Assembly: GCA_963666755.2 (NCBI GenBank)
Contig: CAXXGW010000009.1
Span: 1,116,001 to 1,180,000, forward strand
Reading direction: 5' to 3'
Source: CAXXOK01 sp963666755
Lineage (GTDB): Bacteria > Bacillota > Clostridia > Christensenellales > Aristaeellaceae
Length of the DNA: 64,000 nucleotides
Made by a program: the position numbers and the translations under genes. The notes beneath the pieces are model-generated. The model saw only the letters and a list, made by a program, of their open reading frames with translations, did not search any database and was not told where the DNA came from. Below are positions 1-7,442 of the stretch, in pieces (the stretch's first letter is position 1; each line of letters starts with the position of its first letter).

Positions 1-472
1 TGTGCTGTTTTTCTTCTCGCCGATGAACATGGCCTATATCGGCGTTGCGGGAGTGCTGATTTTCGTGGGGCAGGCGTTCATCCAAATGCTGATGCTCATG
101 TTCCTGGCCGACAGCATCGAGTACGGCCAGCTCAAACTGCATAAGCGCAACGAGAGCATCACCTTCTCGGTGCAGCCGTTTATCAACAAGCTGGGCGGCG
201 CCATCGCAAACGGCGTGCTCGGCCTTACGCTGATCCTTTCCGGCATCAACGCCGCGCCCACCCCGGCGGACGTGACCCCGCAGGGCATTCTGATGATGAA
301 GCTGTCGATGCTCATCCTGCCGCTGGTATCGATCGTTTGCGGGTACATCGTTTACATGCGCAAATTCAAGATTGACGAGAAAACGTACGCGCAGATACTG
401 GCAGACCTCCAGGCGCGCGGCGATATCGCCGCGGAGGGCACGGCAGAAGGCACGCAGGAGGTAGATGAATGA
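1..472 (+). CDS. GPH-family sugar:cation symporter, C-terminal part (partial)
   Basis: This is the last 156 or so residues of a glycoside-pentoside-hexuronide (MelB-like) transporter that begins outside the window. Visible are several hydrophobic helices, the family-typical cytoplasmic stretch 'DSIEYGQLKLHKRNES' after a helix, and a later helix with 'NKLGGAIANGVLG'. These transporters take up sugars or glycosides with Na+ or H+ across the cytoplasmic membrane. The C-terminal tail is charged and repetitive (AEGTAEGTQE). Its TGA overlaps the ATG of the next small gene, so the two are translationally coupled. Substrate cannot be told from this part. The in-frame GTG at position 2 is probably an internal codon rather than the start. 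Confidence 0.85.
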   Translation, partial: VLFFFSPMNMAYIGVAGVLIFVGQAFIQMLMLMFLADSIEYGQLKLHKRNESITFSVQPFINKLGGAIANGVLGLTLILSGINAAPTPADVTPQGILMMKLSMLILPLVSIVCGYIVYMRKFKIDEKTYAQILADLQARGDIAAEGTAEGTQEVDE

Positions 473-645
473 GGCGGCTACGCAACATAAGCCTTGCCTG
501 TATGATCCCCGCGCTGGCAATGCTGGGTGTGAACCTGTGGATTACGCCTCTGCCGGATTGGGCGGTGCGCCTTTGCGGGATTCTTCTTCTGTGCGCGGTG
601 TTTGCCCTATCGTTCAGCACCGTGCGGCTGCAAATGCGGAAATAG
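469..645 (+). CDS. Small two-helix membrane protein coupled to the sugar transporter
   Basis: A 58-codon frame starts at the ATG that overlaps the transporter stop (ATGA). It encodes a basic N-terminus (MRRLRN) and two hydrophobic stretches (about residues 7-25 and 33-50) split by a short loop with Pro, Asp and Trp, and it ends in basic residues (RLQMRK). That is the layout of a two-pass inner-membrane protein with both ends inside. It is not a family I recognise. The ATGA overlap and membrane character suggest a real gene, possibly an accessory of the upstream symporter. It is too short to be sure without homologues. Confidence 0.5.
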   Translation: MRRLRNISLACMIPALAMLGVNLWITPLPDWAVRLCGILLLCAVFALSFSTVRLQMRK

Positions 646-673
646 CGCTTCAGGCGCGAAAGGAGGATGTTCT

Positions 674-1144
674 TTGCGCAGAAAGGATCGGGAAGTAACG
701 GCCCCGGAACGAATCCGGGAGATCATTCAGGCATGCGACTGCATTCGGCTGGGCATCTGCGATGGGGATACGGCCTATGTGGTTCCGCTCAGCTTCGGCT
801 TTACGGAGGAGGGCGGCAGCTATGCTTTCTACCTGCATTGCGCCTCAGTGGGGAAGAAGCTGGATTTGCTGCGCCGCAACCCGCATGTGGGGTTTGAGCT
901 GGATACGCATCATGTGCTGGTAAGTGGCGAGCGCGCGTGTGATTATACCCTGCGTTACCAAAGTGTGATGGGTACAGGCACCGTGACGTGGCTTACGTCG
1001 GCGGAGGCAAAAAAAGAGGCGCTGGGGCACCTCATGCGCCAATGCAGCGGGTTGGACCGCTGGACGTTTACCGACGCGGAGGTGGAACGCGTTACCCTGC
1101 TGCGGCTGAACGCGGCGGAACTGACCTGCAAGGAGCATCTCTGA
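674..1144 (+). CDS. Pyridoxamine 5'-phosphate oxidase-like / NimA-type flavin split-barrel protein
   Basis: The 156-residue product has the split-barrel pattern of small PNPOx-like (NimA, 5-nitroimidazole resistance type) flavoproteins: 'CDCIRLGICDGDTAYVVPLSFGF' region near residues 17-40, then 'FYLHCASVGKKLDLLRRNPHVGFELD', both hallmarks of the family. Such proteins bind FMN or a related cofactor as dimers in the cytoplasm; the substrate is usually unknown. The TTG at 674 is chosen because AAGGAGGA at 660-667 sits six bases upstream, while the longer reading has no binding site and reads through the previous gene. A GC-rich hairpin follows it. Drug-resistance function should not be assumed. 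Confidence 0.78.
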   Translation: MRRKDREVTAPERIREIIQACDCIRLGICDGDTAYVVPLSFGFTEEGGSYAFYLHCASVGKKLDLLRRNPHVGFELDTHHVLVSGERACDYTLRYQSVMGTGTVTWLTSAEAKKEALGHLMRQCSGLDRWTFTDAEVERVTLLRLNAAELTCKEHL

Positions 1145-1175
1145 ACAATCGGTTAAATCAACGGGCTGCCATCCG

Positions 1176-1208
1176 GGCGCGGCTGCGGAGTATTCCGCAG
1201 ACCGCGCC
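1176..1208 (+). terminator. GC-rich hairpin, probable terminator
   Basis: GGCGCGG-CTGCGGA, loop GTAT, TCCGCAG-(A)-CCGCGCC gives 14 base pairs with one bulged A. It lies between the split-barrel gene and the promoter of the two-component operon. The T run after it is weak, so termination may be partial. Confidence 0.5.
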
Positions 1209-1254
1209 TGTTGCATGACTGGAACACGGTTTACGACAGGTGGGTACGAGTTTC

Positions 1255-1282
1255 TTTTGCGTTCATGCGGCCGTGCTATAAT
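1255..1282 (+). promoter_or_regulatory. Promoter of the two-component/ABC operon
   Basis: A perfect -10 TATAAT lies at 1277-1282, 55 bases before the response regulator start. The best -35 is a poor TTTTGC at 1255-1260 with a 16-base spacer, which suggests activator dependence or moderate basal strength. Confidence 0.55.
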
Positions 1283-1336
1283 ACAATTCCCGGGCTGGGC
1301 ACACGGCACAGGCGGATCGGGCGGGGAGGGAGCGCC

Positions 1337-2011
1337 ATGTTTCAGGTACTGGTCGTAGAGGACAATCTTAATGCGCGCATCCTGATGGAAAAGGTGCTGC
1401 GCAGGGACGGCTATGAAGTGTTTACCGCGGGTGACGGACGTGAAGCGCTCGCTGTGATGGACGCGCAGCATATCGACATCGTCCTGCTGGACATCATGAT
1501 GCCCGGCATGGACGGTTACGCCTTTACCCAGGAATTGCGGGAAAACGGGGTGAACACTCCCATCCTCATGGTAACGGCCAAACAGCTGCCCGCCGATAAA
1601 CACAAGGGCTTTCTGGTGGGCACCGACGATTACATGACTAAACCGGTGGATATGGAGGAGATGCTTTTACGCATCCGCGCGCTGCTCAGGCGCGCGCAAA
1701 TCGTGAACGCTCGCCGCCTGCAAATTGGGGACGTGGTGCTGGAGTATGATTCCCTGACCGTAACGCGCGGGGAGGAACACCAGACGCTCCCGCAGAAGGA
1801 GTTTTACCTGCTGTACAAGCTGCTCTCCTATCCGGATAAGATTTTCACCCGGATTCAGTTGATGGATGAAATCTGGGGCATGGAGTCGGAAAGTACCGAC
1901 ACAACTGTGAACGTACACATCAACCGCCTGCGCAGGCGCTTTGAAAACTACCCCGAGTTTGAACTGGTGGCGGTGCGCGGGCTGGGGTATAAGGCGGTTC
2001 GACACGGATGA
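1337..2011 (+). CDS. OmpR/PhoB-family response regulator
   Basis: A 224-residue DNA-binding response regulator. The N-terminal receiver domain has the acidic pair E8/D9, the phospho-acceptor D52 in 'LLDIMMPG', T80 and K102 ('MTKPVD'). The C-terminal half is a winged helix (about residues 125-222) with 'LPQKEFYLLYKLLSYPDKIFTR' style alpha-loop and 'TVNVHINRLRRRF' recognition helix. It acts in the cytoplasm with the kinase encoded next, whose start overlaps its stop (ATGA). ATG 1337 is chosen because GGGGAGGGA precedes it and the promoter -10 is at 1277; the longer reading starts upstream of that promoter. Probably controls the exporter genes downstream. Confidence 0.95.
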   Translation: MFQVLVVEDNLNARILMEKVLRRDGYEVFTAGDGREALAVMDAQHIDIVLLDIMMPGMDGYAFTQELRENGVNTPILMVTAKQLPADKHKGFLVGTDDYMTKPVDMEEMLLRIRALLRRAQIVNARRLQIGDVVLEYDSLTVTRGEEHQTLPQKEFYLLYKLLSYPDKIFTRIQLMDEIWGMESESTDTTVNVHINRLRRRFENYPEFELVAVRGLGYKAVRHG

Positions 2012-3051
2012 AGAAGCGACGCTTGAACCGATTTGGACTTTCGGTGGTGTTCTCGCTGGTGGTGTTCCTGATCTTCCTGATCACGGCGCTGATTGTGCTC
2101 AGCCTTGCGCTGCTGGCGCTGCATCTGGGCCTTGTGGAGCGGCTGGGCCTCAAGTACGCCTTTCCGCTGATCCCGGTCGCGCTGCTGGCCAGCGCCATTG
2201 TGGGCACGCTGGTGGCGCTGATGCTGGGGCATATTCCGCTGCGCCCGATCCGCGAGATTATCGACGCGACCAACCGGCTGGCCGCCGGGGATTTTTCGGT
2301 ACGCATACACGCATGCCACCCGCCGGAAATGCGCGAGCTGCGCGACAGCTTCAACCGCATGGCGCAGGAACTGAGCGGCATCGAGCTGCTGCGCAGCGAT
2401 TTCGTCAATAACTTCTCCCACGAGTTCAAGACGCCGATTGTGTCCATCAAAGGCTTTGCGGAGCTGTTGCGGCAGGAGGAGCTGACTCCTGCGGAACGCG
2501 CGGAGTATCTGGAGATCATTATCCGGGAATCGTCGCGCCTGGCTACGCTGGCAACCAATGTGCTCAACCTGAGCCGTGTGGAGAATCAGGCCATCGTGGC
2601 GGATCGCAAACCCTATGACCTGAGCGAGCAGGTACGCCGCTGCGTGCTGTTGATGCAGTCCGCCTGGGAGCTCAAGAACCTTCGCCTCGACATCGATCTG
2701 GACGAGGTGCGCATCAGCGCCAACGAAGAGCTGCTCCAACAGCTGTGGGTCAACCTGCTGGATAACGCCGTAAAGTTTACCCCGGAAGGCGGCGCAGTGA
2801 AGTTGCGTTTGCAGGCAGAAGGCGAAGCGGCGGTCTTTACCTTGCAGGACGATGGCCCTGGCATTGGCGCGCAGGAATTGCCGCATATTTTCGATAAGTT
2901 CTATCAGGCGGATTCGACCCGCGCCGTGCCCGGCAACGGGCTTGGGCTGGCGCTGGCACAGAAGATTGTGCAGTTGCACGGCGGCACGATCACCTGTGAA
3001 AGCGAGCCTGGGCAGGGGGCTACCTTTACGGTACGCCTGCCGCTGGGCTGA
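2008..3051 (+). CDS. Sensor histidine kinase with HAMP domain
   Basis: A 347-residue membrane kinase. Two hydrophobic helices (about residues 13-37 and 50-73) enclose only a short loop, so it has almost no extracytoplasmic sensor, as in intramembrane-sensing kinases linked to ABC exporters. Then come HAMP (about 75-125), the H-box with H138 in 'FSHEFKTP', the N-box 'NLLDNAVKFTP', and ATP-lid motifs 'DDGPGIG' and 'GNGLGLALAQ'. All catalytic motifs are intact. ATG 2008 overlaps the regulator stop. Placement ahead of an ABC exporter suggests it senses antimicrobial or envelope stress; this is inference. Confidence 0.94.
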   Translation: MKKRRLNRFGLSVVFSLVVFLIFLITALIVLSLALLALHLGLVERLGLKYAFPLIPVALLASAIVGTLVALMLGHIPLRPIREIIDATNRLAAGDFSVRIHACHPPEMRELRDSFNRMAQELSGIELLRSDFVNNFSHEFKTPIVSIKGFAELLRQEELTPAERAEYLEIIIRESSRLATLATNVLNLSRVENQAIVADRKPYDLSEQVRRCVLLMQSAWELKNLRLDIDLDEVRISANEELLQQLWVNLLDNAVKFTPEGGAVKLRLQAEGEAAVFTLQDDGPGIGAQELPHIFDKFYQADSTRAVPGNGLGLALAQKIVQLHGGTITCESEPGQGATFTVRLPLG

Positions 3052-3120
3052 CGCTTGCGCGGCCGCGGCGGATGCACTAAAAGACCCGGCTCAGTTTACC
3101 CACAGTTTATCAAAGCGCCC

Positions 3121-3126
3121 TATAAT
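3121..3126 (+). promoter_or_regulatory. Internal promoter -10 ahead of the exporter genes
   Basis: TATAAT at 3121-3126, forty bases before the GTG start of the adaptor gene. No good -35 is visible at 16-18 bases. It may be the target promoter of the upstream response regulator. Confidence 0.45.
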
Positions 3127-3165
3127 GCGCGACGGATACCATTGCAGGTTTTAGGAGGTTTGTTT

Positions 3166-4065
3166 GTGAAAAAGGGACGTTGGAAATGGATTTGGATCGT
3201 TGCGGTGCTGCTGGTGCTCGCCGTGGCCGGTACCTTGCTTTTAGGCGGGAAGCAGACGGAGCGCTATGCCGAAGCGACGGCTTCCACCGGCAATTTAAAC
3301 ACCTACTATACGTTCTCCGGTACGCTGGAAGTGAATCATTCGTTAACCGTGACAGCACCCACGGCGACTACCGTTTCGGAGGTGTATGTCAGGGCGAACG
3401 GGACGGTTGTTAAAAACGCTCGGCTGATGCGCATGGAGGACGGTACGGTGCTCAAGGCGGACATTGGCGGCGAAGTGACCAGCCTGCCCGTTACGGCGGG
3501 CAGCGTTGTGCGCGCGGGCGATACGCTGGCGGAGATCATGGATCTGTCCGATATGAAGGTAGATTTTGACGTGGATGAGTACGACGTATCCGCCATCACG
3601 CTGGGCAAGGACGTGCAAATGACGCTGGACGGGAGCGGCAGCGTGTTTAACGGCGCGATCAGCGCGCTGAACAAGCGTGCAACACAGGACAAAGCCGGGG
3701 ATTTGAGCTACTTTACCGCGACGGTTGATCTGGCGGGGGTACAGTTGCCGCCCGAGGCGTTGCCGGGTATGCAGGTAACCGTCAGGGTACAGAACCGGAG
3801 CACGGAAAACGTGGTGCTCCTGCCCATGGACGCCCTGAGCTTTACCGCCCAGAACGAGCCTTACGTGCTTGTGCAGAACGGGAAAGAGGTGGCGCGCATG
3901 GATGTGCAGGTAGGGATTAACGACGGGATCAATGTAGAGATTACCGCCGGGTTGCGCGGCGGCGATGTGGTGCTGTATACACCCACCGCCACCAATACCC
4001 TGCAGGAAATGATGCAGAACCGCGATCAGGCGATCTCCAAGAGGTTTGATGATTATGCAAACTGA
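3166..4065 (+). CDS. Efflux membrane-fusion/adaptor protein (HlyD/MacA-like)
   Basis: A 299-residue protein with one N-terminal membrane anchor (about residues 7-27, after KKGRWKW) and then an extracytoplasmic part. A lipoyl/barrel-sandwich half-motif is visible: 'IGGEVTSLPVTAGSVVRAGDTLAEI', followed by beta-barrel segments and 'LPGMQVTVRV'. MacA-type adaptors work with MacB-type ABC exporters encoded just downstream. GTG 3166 is chosen because TTAGGAGG lies at 3151-3158; an upstream reading would begin before the local -10. Its 3' end overlaps the ATPase gene. Substrate unknown. Confidence 0.85.
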   Translation: MKKGRWKWIWIVAVLLVLAVAGTLLLGGKQTERYAEATASTGNLNTYYTFSGTLEVNHSLTVTAPTATTVSEVYVRANGTVVKNARLMRMEDGTVLKADIGGEVTSLPVTAGSVVRAGDTLAEIMDLSDMKVDFDVDEYDVSAITLGKDVQMTLDGSGSVFNGAISALNKRATQDKAGDLSYFTATVDLAGVQLPPEALPGMQVTVRVQNRSTENVVLLPMDALSFTAQNEPYVLVQNGKEVARMDVQVGINDGINVEITAGLRGGDVVLYTPTATNTLQEMMQNRDQAISKRFDDYAN

Positions 4066-4747
4066 GTTCTTTCGCATGGAAGGCATCGTCAAGCGATACC
4101 TGATGGGCGGAGAATGGCAGACAGTGCTTAACGGGGTAAACCTGACGGTAACCGAAGGAGAGTTTCTGTCGGTGCTGGGCCCTTCCGGCAGCGGAAAATC
4201 CACGCTGATGAACATCATTGGCTGCCTGGATACGCCGACCGAAGGGGAGTACCATCTGCGCGGGCGGGAGATTGCCAAGCAGAACCCCAAACAGCTGGCC
4301 GCCATCCGCAATCAGGAAATTGGGTTTGTATTTCAATCCTTCCAGCTGCTGCCCCGGCTGGACGCGCTGCGCAATGTCGAATTACCGATGATCTACGCAG
4401 GCATGAGCGAGCGGCAGCGGCTGGAACGCGCCGAGCAGATGCTGGTGCGCGTTGGCTTGCAGGATAAGCTCCACAACCACCCCAACCAGCTTTCAGGCGG
4501 GCAGCAGCAGCGCGTGGCCATCGCGCGGGCGTTGGCGACCAATCCAAGCATTCTGCTGGCGGACGAGCCGACCGGCGCGCTGGATCAAACCACCGGGCGG
4601 CAGGTCATGCAGCTGTTTGAGGAGATCAACCGCGAGGGTCGCACCATTATCATGATTACGCACGATCTGTCCATCGCACAGCATGCGCGCCGTATTGTGC
4701 ACATTCTGGACGGCGTGCTGCAGGAAGGAGACGCGATCCATGCTTAA
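4049..4747 (+). CDS. MacB/LolD-type ABC transporter ATP-binding protein
   Basis: A 232-residue nucleotide-binding subunit with Walker A 'GPSGSGKST', Q-loop 'FVFQSFQLLPRL', signature 'LSGGQQQR', Walker B 'ILLADEPTGALD' and H-switch 'MITHD'. The 'QQQR' signature and 'DEPTGALD' are typical of the MacB/LolD/FtsE group, which drives mechanotransmission exporters rather than importers. It overlaps the adaptor gene upstream by 17 bases and the permease downstream by eight. Start is ATG 4049 or ATG 4055; GAGGT at 4041-4045 fits the second slightly better. Confidence 0.93.
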   Translation: MIMQTEFFRMEGIVKRYLMGGEWQTVLNGVNLTVTEGEFLSVLGPSGSGKSTLMNIIGCLDTPTEGEYHLRGREIAKQNPKQLAAIRNQEIGFVFQSFQLLPRLDALRNVELPMIYAGMSERQRLERAEQMLVRVGLQDKLHNHPNQLSGGQQQRVAIARALATNPSILLADEPTGALDQTTGRQVMQLFEEINREGRTIIMITHDLSIAQHARRIVHILDGVLQEGDAIHA

Positions 4748-5954
4748 AAAACGGCTGACCCTGTGGAAGGAAAGCCTGCGGATGTCCGCCATGAACATCT
4801 GGAACAGCAAAATGCGCTCCTTCCTGACGGTGCTGGGCATCGTGATTGGCGTCATGGCCATCATCGCGCTGATTACCATCATGCAGAGCGCCACCAACGA
4901 AGTCACCGAGGAGTTCAAGGCCATGGGCACCGGGCGGCTGGTGGTCAATGCCTCCGGCACCGCCCTCAAGCAGGGCTTGAACGCAACGGATATGCAAAAC
5001 ATCGCGGACATCCCGCATGTGGCGGGCGTATCGCCGGGGCTAAGCACCACCGTTACGGTCAAATCCGACCAAACCTGGGTCGAGGATGTGACGCTTGACG
5101 GGTATAACGAGGTCTACTTCCACCGTAACCCGGAGCTGGTTTTCCGCGGCCGCGCGCTGAATATTCTGGATGTGCAGAGCCGCAACGCCGTTGCGCTGGT
5201 GGACGCCACCGCGCAGAAAAACCTTTTCTACGGGCAGGATCCGATCGGGAAGGATCTCTACATTCAGGGCTTTGCGTACCGCGTTGTCGGGGTTCTGTCC
5301 GACGCGGATAAAAGCGACGTCATGGCGCAGGCGCAAGGCGGGGATACGGACGGAGGCCGCGTGATTCTGCCTTACACCACCGCGATGACGCTGGTCGGCA
5401 CGCGCAACATCGTATCGCTAAGCGTCTATGTGGAGGATACCGTCTATACCGACGCTGTGCAAACGCAGCTGGAAAGCGTGCTGGACGCCGCTTTTAACTA
5501 TAAAGACGACAGCTATAAGATCGTAAACATGGAAAGCCTGCTGGACACCATGGATACGATGATCTCCATGATGACGATGCTGCTGGTGGGTATCGCTTCC
5601 ATCGCCCTTCTGGTGGGCGGCATCGGCATCATGAACATGATGCTGGTTACGGTTTCGGAGCGCACCACGGAAATTGGCCTGCGTAAGGCGCTGGGTGCGG
5701 AGCCGGGGCAAATCCAGCTGCAATTTCTGATCGAATCCATGATTCTGTCCCTCTCCGGCGGCGTAATCGGCGTGGCGCTGGGGTTGGGGGTATCGTATCT
5801 GTTCAGTGTCATTGCGAATCTGGCGTTTGTGGTTTCCCCCTCGGCCATTGTACTGGGGGTTGGCTTCTCGGCGCTGGTGGGCATCGGCTTCGGCTGGGCG
5901 CCCGCGCGCAAGGCAAGCGCCCTGAACCCCATCGACGCGCTGCGCAGCGTTTAA
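4740..5954 (+). CDS. MacB/FtsX-type ABC transporter permease
   Basis: A 404-residue permease with the MacB topology: one N-terminal helix ('SFLTVLGIVIGVMAIIALITI', residues about 28-48), a long extracytoplasmic domain (about 50-275), then three C-terminal helices (about 280-400) forming the FtsX domain with 'GGIGIMNMMLVTVSERT' and 'EIGLRKALGA'. It pairs with the ATPase upstream to export peptides, lipoproteins or small toxins. ATG 4740 overlaps the ATPase stop and follows AAGGAG at 4724. The sequence looks complete and intact. Confidence 0.93.
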   Translation: MLKKRLTLWKESLRMSAMNIWNSKMRSFLTVLGIVIGVMAIIALITIMQSATNEVTEEFKAMGTGRLVVNASGTALKQGLNATDMQNIADIPHVAGVSPGLSTTVTVKSDQTWVEDVTLDGYNEVYFHRNPELVFRGRALNILDVQSRNAVALVDATAQKNLFYGQDPIGKDLYIQGFAYRVVGVLSDADKSDVMAQAQGGDTDGGRVILPYTTAMTLVGTRNIVSLSVYVEDTVYTDAVQTQLESVLDAAFNYKDDSYKIVNMESLLDTMDTMISMMTMLLVGIASIALLVGGIGIMNMMLVTVSERTTEIGLRKALGAEPGQIQLQFLIESMILSLSGGVIGVALGLGVSYLFSVIANLAFVVSPSAIVLGVGFSALVGIGFGWAPARKASALNPIDALRSV

Positions 5955-5974
5955 GTCGCAGAAAGGACTGTGAA

Positions 5975-7060
5975 ATGAGTATGAAAAAACTGCTGACTCT
6001 GCTCCTGACTCTGGTTTTAACCTTTGGCCTGACGGCTTCGCTGGCGGAAACGCAGCAGGGGAGCGTCAGCTATTCCGGCGTAGTCACCTACCGGGAAACC
6101 ATGACTGTGCGCGCGCCGTTTGGCGGCGTGCTGGCGGATTCGTCGCTTAAGGCGGGGGATTCGGTCAAAGCGGGCGAGCCCCTGTTTACGCTGCTGACCA
6201 CCAAGGTGTATGCGCCGCTGGACGGCGTAGTGCGCGGCCTGCACGCCCAGCCGGGCGATGCAGCCGCAACCGTTGCCCAGCGCTACGGCGCGCTGTGCTA
6301 TGTGGAGCCTGCAGGGCGCTACACCGTAAGCGCCAACACCGCCAACGCGTACGACAGTTCCTCCACCCATAACGCCAACCGTTACCTGAACGAGGGGGAA
6401 ACCGTCTACCTGCGCAGCTCCGACGATAACGACCGCACGGGCGTGGGGATCATTACCCAGACGGATGGGCGCACCTTCCAGGTGGAGGTGCTCACCAGCA
6501 ATCTGGATCCGGAGGATAAGGTATCGATCTATCGCGACGAAGCCTTTACCACCGCCAAGCGGATTGGCAGCTACGCACGTGTGCAGAAGGCGGCAGCCGT
6601 GGCCGTGACGGCCGAGGGCAGCATCCTGACCTGCGCCGTTTCCGAAGGGCAAACCGTGCATCGCGGCGACCTGCTGTTTGAAACGGTTACTGGCACGGTT
6701 GACAATCTGGCTGCGGCAAGCGCGCAGGTGCAAAGCCCGGTGGACGGCGTGGTGGTGAGCGTGGCGCAGACTTCCGGCCAGACGGTGCAGAAGGACGCAA
6801 CGCTAGCAACCCTGTACGCCAGCGACGCGCTTTGCGTGCAGTTTGATATGGACGAAGGCGATCTGGATACGCTGGCGATCGGTACCGCAGTGCGTGCGAC
6901 GCTGGATGCGCTGCCCCAGCGCGACGCGCTGATGGGAACCATCACGGCCATTTCCAACCTGAGTAAAGGCGAGGGGGACGCGCGCTACACCGCGACCGTA
7001 ACCCTGACCGACACTGCCAACCTGCGCGAGGGCATGAACGTCTCTGTTACCCCGCAATAA
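5975..7060 (+). CDS. Secreted second adaptor with paired barrel-sandwich domains
   Basis: A 361-residue protein with a clear signal peptide (MKKLLTLLLTLVLTFGLTASLAE; cleavage near residue 25) and no other membrane helix. Two biotinyl-lipoyl-like motifs occur: 'VRAPFGGVLADSSLKAGDSV' around residue 45 and 'VQSPVDGVVVSVAQTSGQTV' around 250, with 'VYAPLDGVVRGLHAQPGD' between. The C-terminal part ends like HlyD-family beta barrels ('LREGMNVSV'). It closes the exporter operon 20 bases after the permease, so it is likely an extra extracytoplasmic adaptor. Having a second adaptor lacking a membrane anchor is unusual. Start could also be ATG 5981. Confidence 0.75.
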   Translation: MSMKKLLTLLLTLVLTFGLTASLAETQQGSVSYSGVVTYRETMTVRAPFGGVLADSSLKAGDSVKAGEPLFTLLTTKVYAPLDGVVRGLHAQPGDAAATVAQRYGALCYVEPAGRYTVSANTANAYDSSSTHNANRYLNEGETVYLRSSDDNDRTGVGIITQTDGRTFQVEVLTSNLDPEDKVSIYRDEAFTTAKRIGSYARVQKAAAVAVTAEGSILTCAVSEGQTVHRGDLLFETVTGTVDNLAAASAQVQSPVDGVVVSVAQTSGQTVQKDATLATLYASDALCVQFDMDEGDLDTLAIGTAVRATLDALPQRDALMGTITAISNLSKGEGDARYTATVTLTDTANLREGMNVSVTPQ

Positions 7061-7080
7061 CGGTTCCATATTCCAAAATG

Positions 7081-7125
7081 GCAATCAACCGCCGCGCCTT
7101 AGGCGCAGCGGTTGATTGCGCTTTC
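7081..7125 (+). terminator. Terminator of the exporter operon
   Basis: Twelve-base arms GCAATCAACCGC (7081-7092) and GCGGTTGATTGC (7108-7119), with an inner GCGCC/GGCGC stem, are followed by GCTTTCT. It closes the two-component/exporter operon. Confidence 0.8.
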
Positions 7126-7171
7126 TGCTAAAGCAAGCTGTACGGCTTTCAAAGCCGAGGAGTGAATCTAT

Positions 7172-7336
7172 ATGAGCATGAACCAGTGCCCGGTTTTACA
7201 AAACGGATTCAAACACGCAGCCGATATAGTTATCCCTGCGCATCTGCTGGGGGTTGCCCATTTACACAAGGGCAATTTCAACCTGTGCTGGAAATGCGGA
7301 AAGAACTGGCCTGCGCACAAACACCCTCAAGCCTGA
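7172..7336 (+). CDS. Candidate 54-residue Cys-containing small protein
   Basis: An ATG-started 54-codon frame follows a good GAGGAG site at 7158-7163 with eight-base spacing. The product is His- and Cys-rich: C6, then C39-x-x-C42 ('CWKCGKNW'), and a tail 'PAHKHPQA'. The CxxC and many His could bind a metal. It ends about 105 bases before mtnA. Nothing in it matches a family I know, and a chance frame in GC-rich DNA cannot be ruled out. The stretch 7120-7442 otherwise shows no gene. Confidence 0.3.
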   Translation: MSMNQCPVLQNGFKHAADIVIPAHLLGVAHLHKGNFNLCWKCGKNWPAHKHPQA

Positions 7337-7442
7337 ATTTGCAAGCAAGGGAAGGCCCCCTTCTGGTGAAAACGGCCCGCACCGCAGGGAATTTGAACCC
7401 GTACGCAGAATAGGGGAGTATCACATCAAACGGAGGTTGTCT

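Noticed and set aside
1948..2979. A 343-codon minus-strand frame opposite the histidine kinase
   Set aside because: Antisense to intact H, N and G boxes on the plus strand.
7120..7442. A SAM-responsive riboswitch upstream of mtnA
   Set aside because: No SAM-I, -II or -IV core motifs or terminator/anti-terminator pair seen.
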